From Nostoc linckia z4 (GTDB lineage Bacteria > Cyanobacteriota > Cyanobacteriia > Cyanobacteriales > Nostocaceae): a stretch of DNA of 64,000 bases. The position numbers and the translations under genes were made by a program. Below, piece after piece: positions 17,022 through 24,550 of the stretch. The notes under the pieces were generated by a model. That model was not told where the DNA came from and did not search any database. It was given only the letters and a program-made list of their open reading frames with translations. The stretch spans positions 1 to 64,000 of the forward strand of contig NZ_LAHA01000013.1 in NCBI RefSeq assembly GCF_002608075.1. The letters are read 5' to 3'. Each line of letters begins with the position of its first letter. Position 1 is the stretch's first letter.

Positions 17022-20021
17022 ATGGAAACAAAAGGTCGTTCTCGCCATTTTATCTACACAGACTGGATATTAACCGAAACCCAGTTTGACCCCGATCAAT
17101 TACACTCCAAAGAAACTGTCTTTACTATCGGTAATGGATATCTGGGAACAAGGGGTAGTTTTGAGGAAGGTTACCCCAGTGCATTGCCGACTACTTTTAT
17201 CCACGGTGTTTATGATGATGTGCCGGTGGTGTACACTGAGCTAGTTAATTGCCCTGACTGGTTACCCTTGGTAGTGATGGTCAATGGGGAACGCTTTCGT
17301 CTCGACCAAGGTGAAATATTGCAGTATGAGCGAAGCCTAAATCTGCGTCAAGGACTTTTAGGCCGTTCTGTGCGTTGGCGTTCTCCCAGTGGAAAAACCA
17401 TAGACTTTTACTTTGAACGCTTTGTCAGTTTTGCAGACCAGCACGTGTTAGCACAACGATGTCAGCTCACACCAGTGGATTTTGATGGGGTAATTGAAGT
17501 TCAGGGAAGCATAAATGGGTATACGGAAAATCAGGGTTTTAATCACTGGGTAGGACTAGACCAAGGAAAGACTGACGAAGGAATTTGGTTGCAACGCCGC
17601 ACTCGCAACTCCCAAATTGAATTGGGTATCGCAGCTAAAATGACGATATCAGGGGCACAAGCATCGTTGCAAGTCAGTACTGCACCTGGTTATCCCACCC
17701 TCAGCATGACTTTTTTAGCGAAAGCACAACAAATTGTAACGGTGGAAAAATTCGTGACAATTTTTACGTCGCGGGAAGTTGAAACACCAGTTGCAGCAGC
17801 TAAAGAAAAACTCGCGTACCTACCAGACTATGCAAAATTACTAAAAGCCAGCGAACAGGCATGGCAGGAGGTTTGGCAACAATGCGATATTGTAATTGAG
17901 GGAGATGGCACGGCGGCTTTTGCTGTTCGCTACAATTTGTTTGAGCTGCTGATTGCTGGCCCACAGCATGATGATAAAGTCAGTATTCCGGCGAAAACTC
18001 TTTCAGGATTTGGCTATCGCGGTCATATTTTTTGGGATACAGAAATTTTTATGCTGCCGTTTTTTCTGTTTACCCAACCGACCATCGCCAGAAATTTACT
18101 GAGTTACCGTTGGCACACTTTACCAGGAGCTAGACGCAAAGCATCTCACTACGGCTATAAAGGAGCGATGTTTTCTTGGGAGAGTGCTGCTACCGGAGAT
18201 GAAGTCACACCCCGTTGGTCGCTTCCCACTGATTTTTATGGCGAAGATGTGCGAATTTGGTGTCGCGATCGCGAAATTCATATTAACGCAGATATACCCT
18301 ATGCTGTTTGGAATTACTGGCAAGCCACTGGTGACGATGAATGGATGGAAAAATATGGTGCAGAGATTATTTTAGATGCCGCCATTTTTTGGAGTAGCCG
18401 GGTAGAATTCAATTCTGAATCGCAAAAGTATGAAATTCGGGGAGTAATTGGAACGGATGAATACCATGAATTTGTCCACAACAATACTTTTACAAACCGG
18501 ATGGTGCAATGGCATCTGGAAAAAGCGATGGCAGTTTATGATTGGCTGGCTCACAAATACCCACAACGAACCAGGGAATTAGAAGACAAACTGCAACTTT
18601 CTTCAGAGCGACAAAATCACTGGCAAGACATTATTGCCAAAATCTTATTGTTTTACGATTCATCAACAGAATTAATCGAGCAGTTCGAGGGATTTTTTCA
18701 ATTAGAAGATATTAATTTAGCAGATTATCAAGACCGCGATCGCTCCATGCAAGCAATCTTGGGTATTGAGAAAACTAACAAATATCAAGTACTCAAACAG
18801 CCAGATGTATTAATGCTGCTTTATTTAATGCGAGGATACCTGGATTTTCCCTACAGTCAAAAAGCATTGCAAACAAATTGGGATTACTACGCACCCCGCA
18901 CAGACATCACCTATGGTTCCTCCCTCGGCCCCGCAGTTCACGCCATCTTAGCCTCAGATTTGAATATATCCACCGAAGCTTACAAATTGTTTATGCAAGC
19001 AGCAATGGTAGATCTTGAAGATAACCGAGGAAACACCGCCGATGGAATTCATGGCGCTACTGCTGGCGGCGTTTGGCAAGCCGTGATTTTTGGCTTTGGT
19101 GGTATCCAATTTAAGGAAAATCGTCCCGTAGCCAACCCCCATTTGCCCGCTAACTGGACGCGCTTGAAGTTTAAATTGCACTGGCAAGGGTTATGGTACG
19201 ACTTTGATTTATGTGGGGAAGTGGGCATAGGGCATGGGGTATGGGGAGATGAGGAGACAAGGGGACAAGGGGACAAGGAGACAAGGGGAATAACTAATGT
19301 CCAATCCGCAATACCCAATGCCCAATCCCCAATGCCCAATCCCCAATCCGCAACGCCCAATCCCAACATCCAAGGAGTCATTTTTGATTTAGATGGAGTG
19401 CTGACAGATACAGCAGAACTTCATTATCAAGCTTGGCAGAAGCTAGCGGATGAAGAAGGTATACCCTTTAATCGGGTGGCGAATGAAGCGCTACGGGGTG
19501 TATCCCGTCGTGCTTCCCTAATGCTGATTATTGGGAATAGACGGTATTCAGAAGAACAAATCCAGGAAATGATGGAGCGCAAGAATCGCTACTATGTGGA
19601 ATTGCTGAAAAATATGACCTGTGATGATTTGTTACCAGGAGCCATCGCCCTTTTGGATGAACTGCGGCAAGCTGGAATTAAAATAGCCATTGGTTCAGCG
19701 AGCAAAAATGCCCGTACAGTGATCGAGCGATTGGGTATTGCTGATAAAGTAGATGCGATCGCTGACGGTTATAGCGTTAAGCAACCCAAGCCAGCACCCG
19801 ATTTATTCCTCTATGCAGCTAAGCTGCTAGGAACCGAACCAGCACAATCTGTAGTTGTAGAAGATGCAGCAGCTGGTATTGAAGCGGCTCTAGCTGCTGG
19901 AATGTGGGCGGTAGGTATTGGCCCAGTTGAACGAGTTGGAGCTGCTCATGTTGTTCTCCCCAGCCTAGCAGGAGTTAAATGGGCAGATATACGAAGTCAA
20001 TTACATAACTCCAAAAAATAG
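17022..20021 (+). CDS. GH65 glycoside phosphorylase fused to beta-phosphoglucomutase-type HAD domain
   Basis: 999 aa from ATG 17022 (METKGRSRHF); the open frame extends upstream only through repeat sequence. Residues 1-730 are a GH65 phosphorylase (maltose/trehalose/kojibiose type): TVFTIGNGYLGTRGSFEEG, the barrel motif FWDTEIFMLPFF, the catalytic-acid block GVIGTDEYHEFVHNNTFTN, and the phosphate-site-like SSLGPAVHAILAS. Residues about 785-995 are a HAD-family beta-PGM: FDLDGVLTDT with nucleophile Asp789 and acid/base Asp791, IGSASKNA, KQPKPAPDLF and VVEDAAAGIEAALAAG. Logic: the phosphorylase frees beta-glucose-1-P, and the mutase converts it to glucose-6-P. The domains are joined by a Pro/Asn/Gln-rich linker (about residues 733-784) encoded by STRR repeat. 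Follows the sucrose synthase at about 240 bp; likely co-functioning in disaccharide metabolism. Disaccharide specificity cannot be read. Confidence 0.93.
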   Translation: METKGRSRHFIYTDWILTETQFDPDQLHSKETVFTIGNGYLGTRGSFEEGYPSALPTTFIHGVYDDVPVVYTELVNCPDWLPLVVMVNGERFRLDQGEILQYERSLNLRQGLLGRSVRWRSPSGKTIDFYFERFVSFADQHVLAQRCQLTPVDFDGVIEVQGSINGYTENQGFNHWVGLDQGKTDEGIWLQRRTRNSQIELGIAAKMTISGAQASLQVSTAPGYPTLSMTFLAKAQQIVTVEKFVTIFTSREVETPVAAAKEKLAYLPDYAKLLKASEQAWQEVWQQCDIVIEGDGTAAFAVRYNLFELLIAGPQHDDKVSIPAKTLSGFGYRGHIFWDTEIFMLPFFLFTQPTIARNLLSYRWHTLPGARRKASHYGYKGAMFSWESAATGDEVTPRWSLPTDFYGEDVRIWCRDREIHINADIPYAVWNYWQATGDDEWMEKYGAEIILDAAIFWSSRVEFNSESQKYEIRGVIGTDEYHEFVHNNTFTNRMVQWHLEKAMAVYDWLAHKYPQRTRELEDKLQLSSERQNHWQDIIAKILLFYDSSTELIEQFEGFFQLEDINLADYQDRDRSMQAILGIEKTNKYQVLKQPDVLMLLYLMRGYLDFPYSQKALQTNWDYYAPRTDITYGSSLGPAVHAILASDLNISTEAYKLFMQAAMVDLEDNRGNTADGIHGATAGGVWQAVIFGFGGIQFKENRPVANPHLPANWTRLKFKLHWQGLWYDFDLCGEVGIGHGVWGDEETRGQGDKETRGITNVQSAIPNAQSPMPNPQSATPNPNIQGVIFDLDGVLTDTAELHYQAWQKLADEEGIPFNRVANEALRGVSRRASLMLIIGNRRYSEEQIQEMMERKNRYYVELLKNMTCDDLLPGAIALLDELRQAGIKIAIGSASKNARTVIERLGIADKVDAIADGYSVKQPKPAPDLFLYAAKLLGTEPAQSVVVEDAAAGIEAALAAGMWAVGIGPVERVGAAHVVLPSLAGVKWADIRSQLHNSKK
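19219..19376 (+). repeat. In-frame STRR/GGGGACAAGG repeat encoding an interdomain linker
   Basis: ACAAGGGGA-type repeats (19255-19290) followed by CCCAATC/CCCAATG heptamers (19313-19370) form the coding sequence between the GH65 and HAD domains. The same repeat types occur in intergenic DNA at 112-184 and 57000-57080. Confidence 0.88.
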
Positions 20022-20460
20022 CCCACAGAGTGATACCAATTCAAAATTCAAGAACAAGGCTTGGGGGAACTCCAAAAAATAAATTATTTCAGTTAATGCG
20101 TTGACTGTTGACGGTTCACACTTAACAATCAATGGACAAGAGTGGGTAGTGATACCATTTCACGAAATACCTAATACAGATAGATGGGTAGGGGTGTACG
20201 GCTGTACGCCCTTGAATCTCACGTCTTTACAAGGGTTTTACGTTAAGTTGACACCAATGTCCCCCTAAATGATAAGTTTTCAACCAGACTTGATATTAGC
20301 TCTGCTATGCGGTTAAAAGTAATCAATTAACAGCTTTATAACTGATAATTACAACTGATAATTCAAAACTAATATTTATATAAATTTCAAAAGCTAAAAT
20401 CGTCCAAAGAAGGAATCTGAAAGGAAACCCAACTTGAGATATCGAATAGGAGCAAAAAAC
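20022..20460. other. Intergenic region with dispersed repeats
   Basis: Contains one end of the ACTCCAAAAAATAAATTATT element family (20068-20130) and the palindromic GGGGTGTACGGCTGTACGCCC repeat (20191-20211). The remainder is AT-rich leader for the downstream kinase. No gene supported. Confidence 0.6.
20191..20212. repeat. Palindromic repeat GGGGTGTACGGCTGTACGCCC
   Basis: A near-perfect hairpin, one of three related GGGGCGNACNGCTGTNCGCCC palindromes in the window (others at 28332-28353 and 50941-50962). Confidence 0.75.
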
Positions 20461-21876
20461 GTGAATTTGGACGATTTAGCCCTACAGATACAAAATATAC
20501 GTAAACGCGTCGGCATTTTGCAAAGTAAAAGTGAACAGCAAAAAGTAGAACAAAACATTGAACTCGTTACCGCAGTATTTGAAGAAGTCTATTTAGCTTT
20601 GGAAGGGCTGCAAATAGCTAATGAAAATCTACAGCAACAAAATAAAGAATTATCTAATGCTCAACAAGCTTTGGTAGTAGAACATCAACGCTATCAAGAA
20701 CTTTTTGAGGAAGTGCCAGATGCTTATTTGGTAACTGATACACAAGGGATAATTCAGGAAGCTAATTCTGCTGCTAGTAATTTGTTTAATATTTCCAAAA
20801 GTTTATTAGTGGGTAAATTATTGGAAAATTTTACCTTTGAGAAAGAGTTGATTGCTTTTCATCTGAAACTAATTCATCTGGGCGTAGGCGTAGCCCGTCG
20901 TAGACATCGCCAAATTCCAGAATGGAAAACCCAAGAATGGGAAGTATACCTGCGACCCCATGAGAAAACACCGATTATTGTTGCAGTGAAGGTAGCTGCT
21001 GTGCGTAATCAACAAGGTGAGTTAGTCGGTCTACGCTGGCTATTGCGGGACATTAGCGAAAGCAAACGAATCCAAGCAAAGCTAGAATGGGCAGAAGAGG
21101 CTATGCGACAAGCACTTGCCAAAGAAAGGCAACTGAGTGAGCTTAAATCGCGTCTGCTGACTACTACTTCCCATGAATTTCGCACACCTCTAGCTGCTAT
21201 CCATTCTTCTGCGGAATTACTAGAATATTATCGCCATCGATGGACTGAGGAGCGACAAAATACTCACCTGCGTCGCATTCAAAAATCTGTAATGCATATG
21301 ACTCAACTATTAGATGATGTATTAGTGCTGAATCAAGATGAAATGAGTAAATTAGGGTTTAATCCCAGACCATTGAATTTAGCAGAATTTTGCCAATATT
21401 TATTCAAACAATTAAAACAATATGATGGTTCTCAACATGCCATCACTTTTAGCTATGAATCCCAAAGTACTCAAGCTAACTTCGATGCTCAACTGCTGCG
21501 ACAAATATTAAATAATTTATTTTCCAACTCTTTAAAGTACTCTCCTATTGGTAGTCAAATTAATTTTTTTGTTACTACCACCAACGATGGGGCTATATTT
21601 GAAATTCAAGATTTTGGTATTGGTATTCCTAGTGCTGATATCAAACATATTTTTGAACCTTTCCATCGCGCCACTAATACCGGCAACATTCCAGGGCTAG
21701 GATTAGGGTTATCTATTGTCAAAAAAGCTGTAGATTTGCACGGCGGTGAGATTACTGTCAAAAGTGCAATTAATGTAGGAACTACTTTTAGAGTTATTGT
21801 GCCATTTGCAAGTAATGTTCACAATACTTATGCAGAGGTACGCGAAAATCTAACCACAGAGGATGTGCAAGAATAA
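20461..21876 (+). CDS. PAS sensor histidine kinase
   Basis: 471 aa from GTG 20461, chosen because AGGAG sits 8 nt upstream (about 20448); a TTG nine codons earlier lacks this. Soluble. An N-terminal coiled coil (about 1-75) is followed by one PAS domain (about 76-200; RYQELFEEVPDAYLVTDTQG, ending RWLLRDISESK), HisKA (TTTSHEFRTPLAAI, His238) and HATPase_c (NNLFSNSLKYSP, DFGIGIPSADIKHIFEPFH, GLGLGLSIVKKAV). The PAS is paralogous to the first PAS of the hybrid kinase at 8843-12718. Compared with it, this one carries an extra peptide of about 15-18 residues (LGVGVARRRHRQIP) encoded by a GGCGTAGCCCGTCGTAGACA repeat. No receiver or adjacent regulator, so an orphan kinase. Confidence 0.92.
   Translation: MNLDDLALQIQNIRKRVGILQSKSEQQKVEQNIELVTAVFEEVYLALEGLQIANENLQQQNKELSNAQQALVVEHQRYQELFEEVPDAYLVTDTQGIIQEANSAASNLFNISKSLLVGKLLENFTFEKELIAFHLKLIHLGVGVARRRHRQIPEWKTQEWEVYLRPHEKTPIIVAVKVAAVRNQQGELVGLRWLLRDISESKRIQAKLEWAEEAMRQALAKERQLSELKSRLLTTTSHEFRTPLAAIHSSAELLEYYRHRWTEERQNTHLRRIQKSVMHMTQLLDDVLVLNQDEMSKLGFNPRPLNLAEFCQYLFKQLKQYDGSQHAITFSYESQSTQANFDAQLLRQILNNLFSNSLKYSPIGSQINFFVTTTNDGAIFEIQDFGIGIPSADIKHIFEPFHRATNTGNIPGLGLGLSIVKKAVDLHGGEITVKSAINVGTTFRVIVPFASNVHNTYAEVRENLTTEDVQE
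20880..20925 (+). repeat. Repeat-derived insertion inside a PAS domain
   Basis: GGCGTAGGCGTAGCCCGTCG followed by TAGACATCGC is a known style of dispersed cyanobacterial repeat. It lies in frame in the PAS coding region exactly where the paralogue in the hybrid kinase has no residues. Confidence 0.65.
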
Positions 21877-21922
21877 AGGACTTCTAAGTATTTGTTGATT
21901 GTTGATTGTTGACACTTTTTCT

Positions 21923-22750
21923 TTATTCGGGAAAAAAGAAACGGATAGAACAAGAAAATCCAGGTAACAATGGCGATGTAATTTTTTCGTCATCTAATAA
22001 AGTTGCAACTAAAATTAATTGTGCTTTTTTTCGGCGATAAACTTCAATTTTTTGAGTAAAGCGATCGACAATCCAATACTCACGTACACCGGAAACTGAA
22101 TACAGTTTTAATTTGGCTTTTTTGTCTTGAAGTTCATTTTGTTTACCAGGCGATAAAACTTCTATTACTAACTCTGGTGCGCCTGTGAAATGTCCGGCTT
22201 CGTCTTCAATTTGTGCTAGTCTTGCTCGACTTACCCAAACTACATCCGGGATGACGCTATCTACTGGAGAAAATAGCATTCCTGGAGCTAAAATTGTTTC
22301 GCCTAAACTACTAAATTCAGACCAAATATCCAGGGATCGAGCAATTTTCAAACAAACTTGTTGATGGCGGCGGTGACGAGTGGGAGTTACAAAAAGTTCT
22401 CCATTCATTATTTCATAGCGTGTCGATTCATTTGCAGCTAGAAACTCTAAATTATTGGTATCTTTTTTTGAACTTTGTTGACTATTGGAAGACTGGTGGT
22501 AAGAACGTAAAACAGTTTGGATATTTTTTTTACATACTTCTCGACCAAATAACTCAGATAGCGATCGCCACAACTGGCAACCAATTTGTTTAATATAGTC
22601 GTGTTCATAACTTATCTGCACCGCGATTTCCGCATAGGTACGTCCTAGCCAGCTTTCTAGAAATACCGCACATTGAACATCATTGAGCCTTTGCCCAAAC
22701 GTAGAGCATAAAAGGCTATCCACTAAATTTAGTGCCTCTTCTGCCGTCAT
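21923..22750 (-). CDS. HTH-Uma2 fusion protein (Uma2-family putative endonuclease)
   Basis: 275 aa. Residues about 1-85 (LNDVQCAVFLESWLGRTYAE, IAVQISYEHDYIKQIGCQLW) match the helix-turn-helix found at the N terminus of cyanobacterial vWA-MoxR-associated and NTPase proteins. Residues about 105-275 are a Uma2/DUF820 domain of the PD-(D/E)XK superfamily: MNGELFVTPTRHRRHQQV, VIPDVVWVSRARL (Asp), PELVIEVLSPGKQ (Glu), KLKLYSVSGVREYWIVDRFT (Lys and EYWI). Uma2 proteins are numerous in cyanobacteria with roles still unclear. The added HTH is unusual and suggests targeting to DNA or to an HTH-containing partner complex. Convergent with the preceding kinase; no operon partner. Confidence 0.85.
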   Translation of the reverse strand: MTAEEALNLVDSLLCSTFGQRLNDVQCAVFLESWLGRTYAEIAVQISYEHDYIKQIGCQLWRSLSELFGREVCKKNIQTVLRSYHQSSNSQQSSKKDTNNLEFLAANESTRYEIMNGELFVTPTRHRRHQQVCLKIARSLDIWSEFSSLGETILAPGMLFSPVDSVIPDVVWVSRARLAQIEDEAGHFTGAPELVIEVLSPGKQNELQDKKAKLKLYSVSGVREYWIVDRFTQKIEVYRRKKAQLILVATLLDDEKITSPLLPGFSCSIRFFFPE

Positions 22751-22928
22751 TAGTCAGCTTGGTTTATTTATAGGTTAGACTTATGAGATTTCTGTTTTAT
22801 AACAGATGATTACGTTAATCGTTACAAATTTTTACAGTAAGTACTCACTTTTTCTCACTGACATACCATTGCGTTTAGCTGAATAATTAATACACTGTAG
22901 GGAGATATATAACCAGGAGATTAATCCT

Positions 22929-23690
22929 ATGAAATTTGGTATTGATATGGGACACAATTGTCCTCCAGATACAGGAGCAACAGGCATTAAACAAGAAGAT
23001 ACTTTAACTAAAGCAGTTGGTACATATTTAATTCAAAAACTCAAAGCAGCAGGTCATACTGCTATTGATTGCACTCCTACTAGTGCTAGCAGTGTTACGG
23101 ATTCTTTGAGACAAAGAGCTAATAAGGCAAATGCCAACAATGTTAATATTTTTGTTTCGATTCACTTCAATAAATTCAACACTCAAGCTAATGGCACAGA
23201 AATTTATGCCATTAGCAATGCATCACAAGGTATTGCTCAATCAGTTCTCAAAGAAATTGTGAAACTTGGTTTTTATAACAGAGGAGTGAAAAATACAGGT
23301 TTCTTTGTTTTGAAAAATACACAAATGCCAGCTATTTTAATTGAATGCTGTTTTTGTGATTCCCAAAAAGATATGGGTATCTTTGATGCCGAAAAAATGG
23401 CTGAAGCAATTAAAGATGGATTAATTGGTGAATCAGACGAAGTTCATGTTAAACATGATAAAAAATACCTTTTAGAAATTACAACCAAAACTGTTCTTAA
23501 ACCTTCCACAGAACAGAGTTCAGATTTGCCAAAAGAATCTCTAGTTGATATCGAGCCAGGAGATTACCCAGTTTTAGACGTTCGTTTTGAAGAAAATCAT
23601 TATTGGGTGAAGTGGCCTGATAAAAGTAAAGGAAATCGAGACGAACATTTTGTTTTTGCTGGATATAGCAAAGTTATAGAGAAATCTTAG
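22929..23690 (+). CDS. N-acetylmuramoyl-L-alanine amidase (Amidase_3), leaderless
   Basis: 253 aa. Residues 1-165 are an Amidase_3 catalytic domain, cutting the MurNAc-L-Ala bond of peptidoglycan. All Zn/catalytic residues are visible: His9 (GIDMGHNCPP), Glu23 (KQEDTL), His79 (SIHFNKF) and Glu139 (ILIECCF). A linker leads to a C-terminal segment (about 200-250, YPVLDVRFEENHYWVKWPDK) that may be a small SH3-like binding domain. AGGAG at 22916-22920 supports the ATG. Unlike AmiC-type cell-separation amidases, it has no signal peptide, so it is either cytoplasmic until released by lysis or phage/bacteriocin-like. No phage genes adjoin it; it stands alone, followed by repeat elements. Confidence 0.9.
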   Translation: MKFGIDMGHNCPPDTGATGIKQEDTLTKAVGTYLIQKLKAAGHTAIDCTPTSASSVTDSLRQRANKANANNVNIFVSIHFNKFNTQANGTEIYAISNASQGIAQSVLKEIVKLGFYNRGVKNTGFFVLKNTQMPAILIECCFCDSQKDMGIFDAEKMAEAIKDGLIGESDEVHVKHDKKYLLEITTKTVLKPSTEQSSDLPKESLVDIEPGDYPVLDVRFEENHYWVKWPDKSKGNRDEHFVFAGYSKVIEKS

Positions 23691-23740
23691 GTATTTTCAA
23701 GTAAAAGAAGATTTCCATAGAAGAATGTTGACGGTTCGCA

Positions 23741-23877
23741 GTAGTAGTTTATCGCATTAGTTACGAGGGGTAAGCGTCCTTCTCTAACGAGACGCTACGC
23801 GAATGTGGTAGCCTGCGGCAAGCCGCTACACGTCTACGTTCTCTTAACTCAGCAAAATTAATGCGATAGACTACTAC
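23741..23877. mobile_element. MITE-like element with 19-bp terminal inverted repeats
   Basis: The left end GTAGTAGTTTATCGCATTA and right end TAATGCGATAGACTACTAC are inverted repeats with 18 of 19 matches. The 137-bp element has a GC-rich interior (GAGACGCTACGCGAA, GCGGCAAGCCGC) and no coding capacity. Confidence 0.8.
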
Positions 23878-23901
23878 GCTATAACCCTACATATACTCAT
23901 T

Positions 23902-24042
23902 TAAGTAGAACGATTTGAAAAAACCAAACTATGTAAATGAATGTAAAAAGCTTGGCATTTAGTTCGTAGTAAGGACTTTAGTCCTCTAATAAGGACTAAA
24001 GTCCTTACTACAAACCTTTCATTATTTACACCGTTCTACTTA
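23902..24042. mobile_element. MITE-like element with 11-bp ends and a 20-bp internal hairpin
   Basis: Ends TAAGTAGAACG and CGTTCTACTTA are perfect inverted repeats. Inside, 23966-23985 and 23992-24011 form a perfect 20-bp stem (GTAGTAAGGACTTTAGTCCT) around a CTAATA loop. It lies only 24 bp after the previous element. The hairpin could also stop transcription. Confidence 0.82.
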
Positions 24043-24097
24043 CATGAAAAACACTGTATCAAAATGCGTCTTCATCCGACTTTGAAGAGGAAAAACT

Positions 24098-24312
24098 ATG
24101 TCATTATTAAATGATTTGGTGGATAATTACCTGCAAAAAGACTTGAAGGAAGTTCTGACTACAGTTGGCAATTTGATTTCGTGTTTAAACTTGGTGGGAT
24201 TTTTTGGTCGAGTTCTGAATATGATGTAGATGCTACACGAGCCATGCTTCAATCTATTCGCAAGCACAAATTAGTCAAGCCAAAAGCAGTTTTTTTAAAG
24301 TTCCCAAGCTAA
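24098..24312 (+). pseudogene. Possible frameshifted small gene
   Basis: GAGGAAAAACT precedes ATG 24098, which opens a 43-codon frame (MSLLNDLVDNYLQKDLKEVL...) ending at 24229. From about 24170 a neighbouring frame runs protein-like to a TAA at 24310-24312 (FDFVFKLGGIFWSSSEYDVD, then ATRAMLQSIRKHKLVKPKAV). Read together they suggest one gene of about 70 codons broken by a one-base frameshift near 24168. Family unknown. Confidence 0.4.
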
Positions 24313-24550
24313 TTACAGGGGACTTTGTACATATTTGAGCGGTCACGATCGCCATATTCATTTTTAAATTAATCCACCACTGAAAAGCTAATTCTGGGTG
24401 AGAAAATTTGAGATTTGAGATTTTGGATTTTGATGTGGTGTCTAGGTAAACACTTATCCTGGGAGCTGACGTTGGGATGCGGGGAGGCGGAGAGTTTTTT
24501 TGATAAGTGATTAAGCAAAGATAATATTATTAGACCTTTTTAGGAAATCC

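Noticed and set aside
16790..17089. 99-codon frame and longer N terminus for the GH65 gene (16974)
   Set aside because: Both are translated STRR sequence (MPDAPCPMP style); the conserved protein starts at 17022.
23966..24011. CRISPR-like repeat
   Set aside because: A single inverted pair (hairpin), not direct repeats with spacers. No cas genes in the window.
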